A stretch of 64,000 nt of DNA from Arthrobacter cavernae (GCF_017368795.1 NZ_JAFNLL010000017.1:1-64000), one strand, 5' to 3'; shown: positions 16,237-24,822, counted from the stretch's first letter. The notes: generated by a model not told the origin, from the sequence alone. Numbers and translations: made by a program.

Positions 16237-17286
16237 ATGTGGGTGGCGGCTATTCTCATGATCTACGGGTGCGGCTCTGTGGGGATGCGGACCGCGCGGC
16301 TCGCCAAGGAAGCCGGCGTTGAACCCGTGATGGGCGGCCGGGATGCTGTCCGGGTGGCTGCCGCGGCCGGCTCCCTGGGCCTGGAGTGGCGGACTTCCAC
16401 GGCTACGGATGCCGATGCCCTGTCCCGCCTCTTGCAGGGAGCCCGGGTGCTGGTCAACGCTGCCGGACCCTTTCGCCGGACGGCGCCCGCGCTCGCGAGG
16501 GCGTGCCTGCGCAACGGCTGCCATTACGTCGATGTCTCGAACGAGCTCGCCACGTTCCGCGACGCGTGGTCCCTGGACGCCGAAGCCCAGGGGGCCGGCG
16601 TCGCGCTGGTCCCCGGAGCCGGCTTCGCCACCGCCGTCGTGGAGGGGCTCGCGTCCCATGTGCTGGACAGGATCCCGGACGCCGATACAGTGACTATCGT
16701 GCGGTCCTCGCCTGGCGCTGTCCGAAGCGAAGGTGCGCGGCGGACGGCGTCGGATCTTCTGGCGGCGGGCAACTGGCGGGTCAGGGACGGCGTGTTGGCC
16801 CCGGGTCCCAACCGGATCGCGGACTTCGAATTGCCGGAAGGCCGGCGCTCGGCGGTGCCGATCGGCAGCGGCGAGATGTTCGCCGTCGCGCAGTCAACGG
16901 GAGTGCGCAATGTGGCGGCCTATTTCACCACGCGGACCGGCCCGGTGATCTCGCGGCTGGCCGTTCCGCTCGCCCGGACGCTCGCCCGCGCGGGCAGCTT
17001 CGGCCCGCCGCGCGCCGGACGGCAGGGCACTGGCCGACTGGGCGCTGGTTCAGGGCAAGGACCCGCCCCCGCCCCTTCCATGATCTGGGTTGAGGCAAAA
17101 AATCACCGTGGCGCCGCGGAGGCCGGCTGGGTTCACGGACACGGGACGGATACGACGGCGGTGATCGCCTTGGAGCTTGCGCAGCGCCTGGGCGCCTCGC
17201 GGCTAAGCGGATTCCGGACGTCCGGGCAGTTGCTGGGAGCGGACTACACGCTTTGCTTGCCCGGACTGCGGCTCACGGACTTCTGA
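16237..17286 (+). CDS. Saccharopine-dehydrogenase-like Rossmann oxidoreductase
   Basis: About 349 residues. The N-terminus carries the nucleotide-binding motif LMIYGCGSVGMRTARLA; VLVNAAGPFRRTAPALARACL and HYVDVSNE are typical of saccharopine-dehydrogenase-like / trans-acting enoyl-reductase-type NAD(P)-binding proteins, and VPGAGFATAVVEGLA follows. The start is uncertain: ATGs occur at 16210, 16237 and 16258. I prefer 16237 because it leaves a full first beta strand before GCGSVG. It is divergent from the TetR gene (about 60 bp). Its position suggests the reductive step of a small-molecule pathway shared with the AfsA-like protein; that link is inference. Confidence 0.72.
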   Translation: MWVAAILMIYGCGSVGMRTARLAKEAGVEPVMGGRDAVRVAAAAGSLGLEWRTSTATDADALSRLLQGARVLVNAAGPFRRTAPALARACLRNGCHYVDVSNELATFRDAWSLDAEAQGAGVALVPGAGFATAVVEGLASHVLDRIPDADTVTIVRSSPGAVRSEGARRTASDLLAAGNWRVRDGVLAPGPNRIADFELPEGRRSAVPIGSGEMFAVAQSTGVRNVAAYFTTRTGPVISRLAVPLARTLARAGSFGPPRAGRQGTGRLGAGSGQGPAPAPSMIWVEAKNHRGAAEAGWVHGHGTDTTAVIALELAQRLGASRLSGFRTSGQLLGADYTLCLPGLRLTDF

Positions 17287-17312
17287 GGACCTTCAGCGCG
17301 GGGTTCACGCAC

Positions 17313-17354
17313 CGCCCGGTCCGGGCGTGTTCGTCTGTGCTGCCCGGTCCGGGC
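17313..17354. terminator. Two similar GC-rich palindromes after the reductase gene
   Basis: CGCCCGGtCCGGGCG (17313-17327) and GCCCGGtCCGGGC (17342-17354) are near-copies of one hairpin. They lie just after the reductase stop and may act as a terminator. Confidence 0.35.
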
Positions 17355-17376
17355 GGATGGTGCATTATATTATGTG

Positions 17377-17565
17377 GGAGCCGGCGGCGGCTGGGGGTAG
17401 AGTCCTGGTCTCAGGGGGCTCTATCGCCGCCGGCTCCGTTCTGGGGGCGCTGCTGGCAGGAGGTGCGTCCAGCGCGCCGGTTGAAATCCGGTGTCCGCGC
17501 CACCGCGCAACGGCCGGGGGCCGGTGCTGGTTCGGGCTGCGGGTTGCTGCATCGGGAGGCCTTTT
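17377..17565 (+). ncRNA. Structured RNA resembling a cobalamin (B12) riboswitch, without an adjacent B12 gene
   Basis: Three conserved blocks occur in the order and spacing of cobalamin riboswitches: GGTTGAAATCCGG (17479-17491), CCGCGCAACGG (17503-17513) and a B12-box-like TCGGGAGGCC (17552-17561). They follow a very stable hairpin whose arms (17377-17388 and 17426-17437) pair perfectly over 12 bp, with two further paired segments inside. An AT-rich block TTATATTATG just upstream could serve as its promoter. A T-rich stretch follows. The next gene starts about 350 bp away with its own ribosome binding site and is not a known B12-controlled family. Some core positions deviate from consensus, so a decayed or divergent element is possible. 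Confidence 0.45.
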
Positions 17566-17697
17566 CCTTTGCATTTTTGGCTGCTTTCAGTAAACCAAGC
17601 GGAGGGCAGGGGGCACATCCGTAGCCACTACTCGACTTTTTGGCGGCATCCCGGTCGGAGCTACGCGGCGGTACTTGGTATTCACCGTGATCCGCCT

Positions 17698-17727
17698 GGA
17701 ACTACTTGGAACTACTTGGAGCTACTC
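17698..17727. repeat. Three tandem 10-bp repeats
   Basis: GGAACTACTT occurs twice in tandem, followed by GGAGCTACTC, in the non-coding stretch before the RibD/DHFR-like gene. The 17566-17910 region otherwise shows no gene. Confidence 0.7.
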
Positions 17728-17910
17728 GGATTGGTTACTCCACTTGATGAGCTCAGTACTTGGATATGCGGCGAGGCTCCAAACCGGGCGGGTAGGAGTC
17801 GGGCATTCAGCCTTGTCCCGATACTCACATCGCCGGGGTTCTCCGTGGGGGTTGAAGGGTTTCCGCGGCCGGCGTAGAGTCCTGCTGCCACCCGACGCAA
17901 GGAGCCGATC

Positions 17911-18495
17911 ATGGGACAACTGGTCGTTCAGCAATTCGTCACCGCCGATGGCTTTGCGGCCGACGCCAACAATGAGTTCAGGGCCTATGAGCTGCTCGAC
18001 GGCGGCACGGCCGAGTTCGAGCGCAATCAGGTTGAGTGGCTCAAGACAGTCGATGCCATGGTGCTGGGCGCCTCCACGTACAGGATGTTCGCAGAGTACT
18101 GGCCGACCCCGGCATCAGAGGGCGAAATCATCTCCCCCGCGTTGAACGGGCTCCGCCGTTACGTGTTCTCAAGCCAGCTCAAGGCCGCACCGTGGGGCGA
18201 TTACCCTGCGGCCACCATCGAGTCGGGTGACGCCGTGGAGGCGATACGCCGGATCAAAGACGAAGCCGCAGGCACCGTTGTGCTCTGGGGCAGCCTCACG
18301 CTGAGCGAAGCGTTTTTCGCGGCCGGGGAGGTGGACGGCGTGCGGCTCGTGGTGATGCCCGTGGCGATCGGCGCCGGACGCGGGGCCTTCCCGGCCGGGC
18401 AGGATCCGGCCCTGCTGACCCTGCTGAGCGCCAAAACGTACGACGCCGGTTTGGTGGAGCTTGAGTACATGGTGCGGTCCGGCCGCGGTGAATAG
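17911..18495 (+). CDS. Dihydrofolate reductase family protein (RibD C-terminal-like)
   Basis: A 194-residue single-domain protein of the RibD-C/DHFR-like fold (VVQQFVTADGFAAD, LGASTYRMFAEYW, VLWGSLTLSEAFFA, RLVVMPVAIGAGR). Members bind NADPH; most actinobacterial copies have no proven substrate. The start at 17911 has GCAAGGAG at proper spacing. It is convergent with the next gene. It lies downstream of the riboswitch-like RNA, but the distance and its own ribosome binding site leave that link unproved. Confidence 0.85.
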   Translation: MGQLVVQQFVTADGFAADANNEFRAYELLDGGTAEFERNQVEWLKTVDAMVLGASTYRMFAEYWPTPASEGEIISPALNGLRRYVFSSQLKAAPWGDYPAATIESGDAVEAIRRIKDEAAGTVVLWGSLTLSEAFFAAGEVDGVRLVVMPVAIGAGRGAFPAGQDPALLTLLSAKTYDAGLVELEYMVRSGRGE

Positions 18496-18531
18496 CTGAC
18501 GCCTGAACGCATCCTTGAAGGAGCCGCTGGC

Positions 18532-18561
18532 GGCACCCGTATCCGCTAGGCCACGGGTGCC
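18532..18561. terminator. Hairpin between convergent genes
   Basis: GGCACCCGT and ACGGGTGCC pair perfectly around a 12-nt loop; the right arm overlaps the end of the minus-strand gene. Likely a shared terminator. Confidence 0.5.
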
Positions 18562-19286
18562 TTCTCCATCAGGGCCTTGATCTGGCTGACGTATTGCTCG
18601 CAGTGCTCTTGCACTTGCCGTTTGTGTGCCGCTGCATGGTTCTGATGCCCGGCCGGAATACTGAAGTACGAGCCGTGTGTGAACAGCGTCCCTCCGTCAT
18701 CGCTGTCTTCAAGGCTGGTGCGGCCTTTGTAAGTGGGGTCTCCCAGGGGGCTTGTCACCGCGAGCTCATAGGGAATCTCCTCGATCACGCGGATTGCCGC
18801 AATGCTCTCGACGCCGTTGACGTTCGAGATGAATACCTGGATCTCGCCGGCCCCTTCTGGAATGCCGGGGGCGCTGAATCCGTATGTGGTGCCCGGGCTG
18901 TGCAGCGGGTTGTTTTCGGCGGGCTTGATGAATTCCCATACTTGTTTGCGTGGGGCGTTGATCTTGACCTCGGCAGATGCGTAGAAGACGTTCTTGGAGA
19001 CCTTGCGGACGCGCCGTCCGGAGGCGCCCGCAAAAACGGAAAGCATGAATGCCACCAGCAACAGCACGAGTCCCAGGAGGAACATGATCTTCTCCATGGC
19101 GGAAGTTTCCCGCAGCCGCGAATAGACCGCGTTGTCGACGACTCCGAGAAATTCCTCGGCCGCCGAGGACCGTGTGAAATAGGACAATGTGGCAGCCGCG
19201 ATGAAAATGAGCCCGGCCATTGTCACCAGTGTCACGCCAGCCTGCGCGCGTTGCACATTTCGGCTTGAGATTCCCATCTTCCCCAT
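18546..19286 (-). CDS. Membrane-anchored SRPBCC-domain protein
   Basis: A 246-residue protein. Two hydrophobic helices occupy residues about 17-37 (GVTLVTMAGLIFIAAATL) and 66-86 (IMFLLGLVLLLVAFMLSVFAG). Residues about 100-235 look like an SRPBCC/START-like domain (VFYASAEVKINAPRKQVWEFI, IPYELAVTSPLGDP, GTLFTHGSYFSIPAG), a fold that binds hydrophobic ligands. The domain would lie on the cytoplasmic side if both helices form a hairpin. No functional partner is adjacent and no specific role can be assigned. Start at 19286 is the first ATG; an alternative ATG lies three codons inside. Confidence 0.72.
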   Translation of the reverse strand: MGKMGISSRNVQRAQAGVTLVTMAGLIFIAAATLSYFTRSSAAEEFLGVVDNAVYSRLRETSAMEKIMFLLGLVLLLVAFMLSVFAGASGRRVRKVSKNVFYASAEVKINAPRKQVWEFIKPAENNPLHSPGTTYGFSAPGIPEGAGEIQVFISNVNGVESIAAIRVIEEIPYELAVTSPLGDPTYKGRTSLEDSDDGGTLFTHGSYFSIPAGHQNHAAAHKRQVQEHCEQYVSQIKALMEKAPVA

Positions 19287-19411
19287 TCCTTGGCATCCGG
19301 CGTCAACGGTATGAGGCCGACGATCAGACTATCCGCACACGGTTCCGGAACCAGTGCAACATGCCACTACCTCTTTTCGGAGGTACTGGGGGATCGCCGC
19401 CCCTCGCTACG

Positions 19412-19425
19412 GTGATGTGAATCAC
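19412..19425. promoter_or_regulatory. CRP/GlxR-like site before the MHS transporter
   Basis: GTGATGTGAATCAC fits GTGA-N6-TCAC and ends 38 bp before the transporter start; the inner ATGTGAATCACAT is also a perfect dyad. Confidence 0.45.
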
Positions 19426-19463
19426 ATTGTGAGACATCAGAGCGGATATCAAAGGAGATTCCC

Positions 19464-20834
19464 ATGACCTCTGTTTCACCCGTTTCGCATGCATCACCCC
19501 ACAGCCGCAAGACCCTCCGCAAGGTGGCGTTCGCCAGTGCGGCCGGCACCACCATCGAGTTCTACGACTTCTTCATCTACGGCACGGCGGCGGCCCTGGT
19601 TTTCCCGGTGGTCTTCTTCCCGGCCCTGGGCGCGGCCGCCGGCACCGTGGCCTCCTTCGGAACCTTCGCCGTCGCGTTCTTCGCCCGGCCGGTGGGCGCC
19701 ATCATCTTCGGCCACTTCGGCGACCGGATCGGCCGGAAGAAGACCCTCATCACCACCCTGCTCATGATGGGCATTGCCACGGTGGCGATCGGCCTGGTCC
19801 CGGATGCCAAGACCATCGGCGTCGCGGCACCCATCTTGCTGGTGGTCCTGCGCTTCGTCCAGGGCCTGGCCGTGGGCGGCGAATGGGCCGGTGCCACGCT
19901 GCTCACCGCCGAATACGCGCCCAAGGGCAAGCGCGGGCTCTTCGGATCCTTCCCGCAGATCGGCCCGTCCATCGCGTTCGCCCTGGCCAGCGCCACGTTC
20001 CTGGTCACCAACCTCACCCTCGGCGACAAGTCCGAGGCCTTCATCACCATCGGCTGGCGCGTGCCGTTCATCCTCAGCGCCGTCCTCGTGCTGGTCGGCT
20101 TCTGGGTCCGGAGCAGCATCGAGGAAACGCCGGTGTTCAAGAACACCCAGCAGCCCGTTGTCCGCAAGCTCCCCATCCTGGAATCCATCAAGCGCCAGCC
20201 CAAGGAAATCCTGCTGGCCGGCGGCTCCCTGACGCTCCTGTTCGCCTTCTTCTACCTGGGCACGGCGTTCCTCACCAGCTACGCCGCCAGCCCCACGGGC
20301 ATGAAGCTGAGCCGCGTGGACGTCCTGAGCACGGGCATCATCGCCTCCGTATTCGTTGCCGCCGCCACCCTGACTTCCGGCATCCTGTCCGACCGCTTCG
20401 GCCGCAAGAAGGTCATCGCCACATCCTGCATCATCGCCGTGCCGTGGTCCCTGGTGCTCTTCCCGCTGCTGGGCACGGGCACAGTCCTGGCGTTCGGCGT
20501 CGGGCTCACCGTCACCCTGATGATCTTCGCGATCGCCTACGGCCCGGCCGGCGCGCTCCTGCCCGAACTGTTCGAGACCCGCTACCGCTACACGGGCGCC
20601 GGCATGGGCTACAACCTGGCCGGCGTGGTGGGCGGCGGCATCGTCCCGCTCCTCGCAGCACAGCTGGCCGCCAGCCCCGGAACCTGGGCCGTGGGCCTGC
20701 TGCTCGCCGGAATCGGCGTCTTCAGCATCATCTGCACCCTCGCCCTCCCGAACCGCGAGCACAGCGACATGGAGGCTTCCGCGGCAGTTTCCGGTGCTGA
20801 AAGCACGACGCCGGTGCACGCTACGGCGTCGTAG
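19464..20834 (+). CDS. MFS transporter, metabolite:H+ symporter (MHS) family
   Basis: A 456-residue, 12-helix secondary transporter. Family signs: TTIEFYDFFIYGTAAALVF in helix 1, FFARPVGAIIFGHFGDRIGRKKTL in the loop 2-3 region, RFVQGLAVGGEWAGATLL in helix 4, and SDRFGRKKVIATS in the second half. MHS members (ShiA, ProP, KgtP relatives) import organic acids, betaines or aromatic acids with protons; the substrate here is not decidable. Start at 19464 follows AAAGGAG. It is a single gene between a CRP-like site and a strong terminator. Confidence 0.9.
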   Translation: MTSVSPVSHASPHSRKTLRKVAFASAAGTTIEFYDFFIYGTAAALVFPVVFFPALGAAAGTVASFGTFAVAFFARPVGAIIFGHFGDRIGRKKTLITTLLMMGIATVAIGLVPDAKTIGVAAPILLVVLRFVQGLAVGGEWAGATLLTAEYAPKGKRGLFGSFPQIGPSIAFALASATFLVTNLTLGDKSEAFITIGWRVPFILSAVLVLVGFWVRSSIEETPVFKNTQQPVVRKLPILESIKRQPKEILLAGGSLTLLFAFFYLGTAFLTSYAASPTGMKLSRVDVLSTGIIASVFVAAATLTSGILSDRFGRKKVIATSCIIAVPWSLVLFPLLGTGTVLAFGVGLTVTLMIFAIAYGPAGALLPELFETRYRYTGAGMGYNLAGVVGGGIVPLLAAQLAASPGTWAVGLLLAGIGVFSIICTLALPNREHSDMEASAAVSGAESTTPVHATAS

Positions 20835-20853
20835 GAACCTCGCGCTGGGCTAA

Positions 20854-20891
20854 CGAAGAGGAGGGGCTGCGCGGGCAGCCCCTCCTCTTCG
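20854..20891 (+). terminator. Strong hairpin after the MHS transporter
   Basis: A perfect 17-bp stem (CGAAGAGGAGGGGCTGC and its complement) with a 4-nt loop, 20 bp after the stop. It may also serve the convergent copper ATPase gene. Confidence 0.8.
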
Positions 20892-20943
20892 CTTGCCACC
20901 GCGGAATCGGTGCGACTGTGTTCAGGAGCCGGCGCCTCCTGAA

Positions 20944-23112
20944 TCAACGAACCTCGGACGGGTTCAGTTTCACCCGCCGCAGGAGCTGGGCGTTCAGGGC
21001 GACCACGATCGTGGAGATGGACATCAGAACGGCGCCGGCCGCAGGGGAGAGCACGATTCCGGCGAAGGCCAGGATCCCGGCTGCCAGCGGGACGGCGATG
21101 ATGTTGTAGCCGGTGGCCCATGCCAGGTTCTGCCACATCTTCCGGTAGCTGGCCCGTGACAGGTCCACCATCGACAGGACGGCGCGGGGGTCGTTGCCGG
21201 CCAGGACCACTCCCGCCGATTCCATGGCGACATCGGTGCCTGCCCCGATGGCGATGCCGACTTCGGCCCTGGCCAGCGCCGGTGAGTCGTTAACACCGTC
21301 GCCGACCATTGCCACCTTCAGGCCGCGGCGTTGCAGTTCGGCCACCTTCTTGTCCTTGTCCGCAGGCAGGACTTCGGCGAAGACCTCATCGATCTTCAGC
21401 TCAGTCCCGACAGCCTGGGCGACCTGGCGGGCGTCGCCGGTGATCATGGCCACCTTGATGCCCCTGGTCTGGAGCGCTGCGACGGCCTGCCGCGATTCCG
21501 GTCGGACGGCATCTTCCAGGCTCACCGCGCCCAGTATCCGGTCTGCGTCCACGACGTGCAGCACGGCGGCGCCGCGGTCCATCCAGACCCGGGTGGACGC
21601 CGCCACGGATTCCGGTTCGGTGATTCCCAATTCGCGCAGCAGGGCAGGGCCGCCTACCTGGACTGTTCGGCCGTCGACTATAGCGCGTACGCCCCTGCCC
21701 GTCATCGAGGTGAAGCCTGCGGCCCGGGGAATGTCCAAGCGATGCGTGCGGGCTGCTCTGACAATGGCTTGCGCCACCGGGTGTTCGCTGTCGGACTCCA
21801 CAGCCGCGGCCAGTGCCAGCAGCTCCTCACGCTTCACGCCGTCGACCGCGACGGCGTCCATGAGTTCCGGTTCGCCCTTGGTTAGTGTTCCGGTCTTGTC
21901 GAACAGGACGACGTCGACAGTGCGCATGCGTTCCAGCGCCATCCGGTTCTTGATCAGCACCCCGGCCCGGGCAGCCTGTTCGGTGGTGATGGCGATCACG
22001 AGCGGAATGGCCAGGCCCAGGGCATGCGGGCAGGCGATCACGAGGACGGTGACGGTGCGGGTGACGGCATCGGGAAGGCTGCCCAGCAGCGTCCAGGCGA
22101 CGAACGTGACGGCGCCGGCGAAGGTGGCGAAGTAGAACAGGAACGCCGCGGCCCTGTCCGCCAAGGCCTGGGCCTTGGAGGAGGAGGCCTGTGCTTCGGC
22201 CACGAGGCGCTGGATGCCGGCCAATGCGGTATCGTCCCCGACTGCGGTGACCTGGACCCTGACAGTGTTGTCCGTGGCTACGGTTCCGGCAACAACGGAA
22301 TCACCGGCAGTGCGGAGCACCGTTTTAGATTCGCCCGTGATCATGGATTCGTCGAACTCGGCCTGCCCGTCAACAACGGTGCCGTCTGCAGGCATCCGCG
22401 CCCCGGAACGTACCAGGACCGTGTCCCCGGCCCGCAGCTCGGAAACGCTGACGGTTTCCGTGCCCGTCTCGGTGATCCGCTCAGCCTCATCCGGCAGCAA
22501 CGCGGCAAGGGCATCCAGCGCGCCCTGCGCCGAACCGAGGGCCCGCATCTCAAGCCAGTGGCCCAGCAGCATGATGGCCACCAGCAGGGCCAGTTCCCAC
22601 CAGAAATCCAGTTCGAAATTACCGATCCCAAGTGTGGTGGCCCAGGATGCCACGAAGGCCACGCTAATGGCCATGCCGATCAGCAGCATCATCCCCGGGG
22701 TCCGGGATTTCAGCTCATTCAGGCCGCCCTTGAGGAACGGCTGCCCGCCGTAGAGGAAAATGACCGTGCCCAGCACGGGCGGGATCCAGACCGACCCTGG
22801 AAACTCCAGGGGCATGTAGCCGAGCAGATGTCCGAACATCGGGCTGAAATACACCACCGGCACGGACAGCGCCAGGGTCAGCCAGAACCTGTCCTTGAAC
22901 ATGGCTGTGCTGTGCCCGGTGTGCTTGCCGTGGCTGTGCACCACGTGATCATCGTCGCGGGCATGGGCTTCGTGATGACCGTGGCCGACCGGGGCGGGCG
23001 CCGTGGCCGTGGTTTTGTATCCGGCCGATGTGACAGCGTCCCGGACCGCAGCATGATCCGCGGCTCCGGAGACAACCAGGGGCAGGTTCTTGCGGGATTC
23101 TGTTCCGTGCAT
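20944..23112 (-). CDS. copB: Copper-translocating P-type ATPase, CopB-like (P1B-3)
   Basis: A 722-residue P1B-type ATPase. The N-terminus has a degenerate ferredoxin-like domain lacking CxxC and a His-rich stretch (GHGHHEAHARDDD, HSHGKHTGH). The transmembrane metal site is Cys-Pro-His (VIACPHALGLAIPLV), the mark of CopB-type pumps for Cu(II)/Ag(I) rather than the CPC of CopA. Phosphorylation (DKTGTLTKGE), ATP-binding (SEHPVAQAI) and hinge (MVGDGVNDSPAL) motifs are intact. I chose the ATG at 23112, preceded by AAGGA; further upstream residues do not resemble the family. Its promoter contains a CsoR-like operator. It exports copper from the cytoplasm. Confidence 0.9.
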   Translation of the reverse strand: MHGTESRKNLPLVVSGAADHAAVRDAVTSAGYKTTATAPAPVGHGHHEAHARDDDHVVHSHGKHTGHSTAMFKDRFWLTLALSVPVVYFSPMFGHLLGYMPLEFPGSVWIPPVLGTVIFLYGGQPFLKGGLNELKSRTPGMMLLIGMAISVAFVASWATTLGIGNFELDFWWELALLVAIMLLGHWLEMRALGSAQGALDALAALLPDEAERITETGTETVSVSELRAGDTVLVRSGARMPADGTVVDGQAEFDESMITGESKTVLRTAGDSVVAGTVATDNTVRVQVTAVGDDTALAGIQRLVAEAQASSSKAQALADRAAAFLFYFATFAGAVTFVAWTLLGSLPDAVTRTVTVLVIACPHALGLAIPLVIAITTEQAARAGVLIKNRMALERMRTVDVVLFDKTGTLTKGEPELMDAVAVDGVKREELLALAAAVESDSEHPVAQAIVRAARTHRLDIPRAAGFTSMTGRGVRAIVDGRTVQVGGPALLRELGITEPESVAASTRVWMDRGAAVLHVVDADRILGAVSLEDAVRPESRQAVAALQTRGIKVAMITGDARQVAQAVGTELKIDEVFAEVLPADKDKKVAELQRRGLKVAMVGDGVNDSPALARAEVGIAIGAGTDVAMESAGVVLAGNDPRAVLSMVDLSRASYRKMWQNLAWATGYNIIAVPLAAGILAFAGIVLSPAAGAVLMSISTIVVALNAQLLRRVKLNPSEVR

Positions 23113-23223
23113 GTCAGTTCCATTCCTTGAAGAAGGTGCGATGGGGGCTGGGGTTGAACGGCTGTGATGGAGGGTGCGCTGCTGCATCCCGCCGGGACAT
23201 ACCACTTCACTGACAACGCCTTC

Positions 23224-23252
23224 AATATACCCCCAGGGGGTATCTTGGACAA
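23224..23252 (-). promoter_or_regulatory. copB promoter with CsoR-like operator in its spacer
   Basis: On the minus strand TTGTCC (-35) and TATATT (-10) are separated by exactly 17 bp. The spacer holds most of ATACCCCCaGGGGGTAT (23227-23243), a perfect dyad of the type bound by CsoR copper repressors. Repression by occlusion and relief by copper would follow. No csoR gene lies in the window. Confidence 0.7.
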
Positions 23253-23417
23253 GAGGCGGGAACGGAGGAGTTCTGCTGAGACCAAATCCGCTTCGGCGCC
23301 CGGGGAAACGCCGCTCTCGCCGGTTCACCTGGCCTCCTGTCCGGCAGGAAAGGGCTTGAGCCTTCCCCCGGGAAGGGCCATTCTTGGAAACAGCCGGACA
23401 CGACGAAGGAGACTGGA

Positions 23418-23828
23418 ATGGATCACGCGACTAACCCCGAGGCGGCAGCCCGGACAGCTGCACTGCTCGCCGGGCTCACCCACATCGACAATGTCGGCTT
23501 CCACGGCATCGCCACCAATCTCGCCGGGGCGTCCCCGAAGATCGATCGAAACTGGTCCGCGCTCATCCGCAATGCCCGGATCGCCGTCGCCGTGGTTGGC
23601 TGGCCCGCCGAGATCCAGCCAATGGCCGACGGGTTCACCGCTGCGGCCGAACAACTCGCCGACACACTCGACAAGCGCGATACCGGAATTGTCGCGGGGC
23701 CAGCCAAAGAACTCCATGTTGCGTACCACGCGCTGAGCGACGCCGGCTGGAGCTACCTCGCAATGACCGCCGGGATAACCCAGGAAGACACGGGACATCA
23801 TCACGGAGCCTCGCACCAGGCGCACTAG
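23418..23828 (+). CDS. Uncharacterised 136-aa protein with His-rich tail, divergent from copB
   Basis: I do not recognise the family. The protein is mostly helical by eye (PEAAARTAALLAGL, FTAAAEQLADTLDKRD, AKELHVAYHALSDAG), has no membrane segment or signal peptide, and ends in TGHHHGASHQAH, which could bind metal. The start at 23418 has GAAGGAG ahead. It shares a 305-bp upstream region, including the CsoR-like operator, with the copper ATPase gene, so a role in copper response is likely but inferred only from position and the His tail. Confidence 0.7.
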   Translation: MDHATNPEAAARTAALLAGLTHIDNVGFHGIATNLAGASPKIDRNWSALIRNARIAVAVVGWPAEIQPMADGFTAAAEQLADTLDKRDTGIVAGPAKELHVAYHALSDAGWSYLAMTAGITQEDTGHHHGASHQAH

Positions 23829-23889
23829 AAGTTGGATGACGCGTCGTCTTGACGGTGGTGATGTTGTCAGGATGCGCCGTCGCAGAACC

Positions 23890-24750
23890 TTACGGCAGCA
23901 GGCCCAGCTTCCTTGCCGCGGACACAGCCTCCATGCGGTTGTGGACGGACAGCTTCACCATGGCGTTCTGCAGGTAGCTCTTGACCGTGACGGGTTTCAG
24001 GGCGAGCCGGGCGGCCGTCTCCTCGTAGGAGCACCCCAGTGCGAGCTGGGCCAGGACGTCGAGCTCCCGGGGCGTGAGCCGGACCAGGGAGTGGACGGCG
24101 ATGGGCGGCGCGGACGGTGCGGGTGCCAGGTGCCCGCCGATCCGCTCCAGCTGCGCCGCGAGTTCGGCATCCTCCACCCGGCTGGCCAGGGAGCGCAGAT
24201 CGGCGTGGGCCTGGCGGACATGCTCCATCCAGGTGCTGTCGAAGGACTGTTCCGGCTGCCGGGCCTCGGCCATCATGGCCAGGCGCCGGTCCACTTCGTC
24301 CCGGATGTTCATTTCGACGGCGATGGCCGCCGCGGCGCCCATCGCCTCGTTCAGGACCCGCTCGCCGAGCGGGGCCTCGCCGCGGGTGGCGATGTACAGC
24401 ACGGAGCGGGTCTTGCCGCGGACCACCACGGGGGCTGCGGCCATGGACCTCAGCCGTTCGTGGCTGACGGCAAAGTCGTGCTCGTGCGTGATCGCGTCGG
24501 AGCCCACGTAGTCCTGGATCAGGAAGGGCCGGCGCTGGCTCAGGACACGCCCGCCCAGCCCCGATCCGGGCTCCACCCGGACCTTGTGCAGGCTGGCCGT
24601 GTCCGTGCCGAGGAACTCGGACAGGCGCAGGCCAGTACCGTCCACCAGGCCGCCAAAAAGCACGGCCGGGCGGATTGCGGCGGACAGCGAGCGGAGCGAG
24701 GCGCGGAGGAGTTCGCGGTCGTCCGGACGGGAATACTCGTTCTTCGTCAT
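23890..24750 (-). CDS. LuxR family regulator with GAF-like sensor domain
   Basis: A 286-residue regulator. Residues about 25-150 form a GAF-like domain (VRVEPGSGLGGRVLSQRRPFLIQDYVGS, MAAAPVVVRGKTRSVLYIAT), followed by a helical linker. A LuxR helix-turn-helix spans about 225-285 (LTPRELDVLAQLALGCSYEETAARL, VKSYLQNAMVKLSV). Proteins of this layout often control neighbouring acyl-CoA or aromatic acid genes. It is the third gene in line with an acyl-CoA ligase and a MarR regulator (72-bp gap), so it probably belongs to that unit. Ligand unknown. Confidence 0.85.
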   Translation of the reverse strand: MTKNEYSRPDDRELLRASLRSLSAAIRPAVLFGGLVDGTGLRLSEFLGTDTASLHKVRVEPGSGLGGRVLSQRRPFLIQDYVGSDAITHEHDFAVSHERLRSMAAAPVVVRGKTRSVLYIATRGEAPLGERVLNEAMGAAAAIAVEMNIRDEVDRRLAMMAEARQPEQSFDSTWMEHVRQAHADLRSLASRVEDAELAAQLERIGGHLAPAPSAPPIAVHSLVRLTPRELDVLAQLALGCSYEETAARLALKPVTVKSYLQNAMVKLSVHNRMEAVSAARKLGLLP

Positions 24751-24822
24751 GAAGGACTTTCTGTGGGCCGCAGCGTCCCCCTGTGGCTGGCGGCGGGGCC
24801 TGGCTATCAGATCGCGGCGCCG

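Noticed and set aside
17377..17513. A tRNA (perhaps selenocysteine type), because GGTTGAAATCC resembles a T arm and a long stem precedes it
   Set aside because: No cloverleaf, anticodon arm or acceptor pairing can be drawn; the riboswitch blocks fit better.
19494..20819. A 441-codon minus-strand frame across the MHS transporter
   Set aside because: Low-complexity Gln/Glu/Gly-rich peptide opposite a well-recognised transporter; an antisense artefact.
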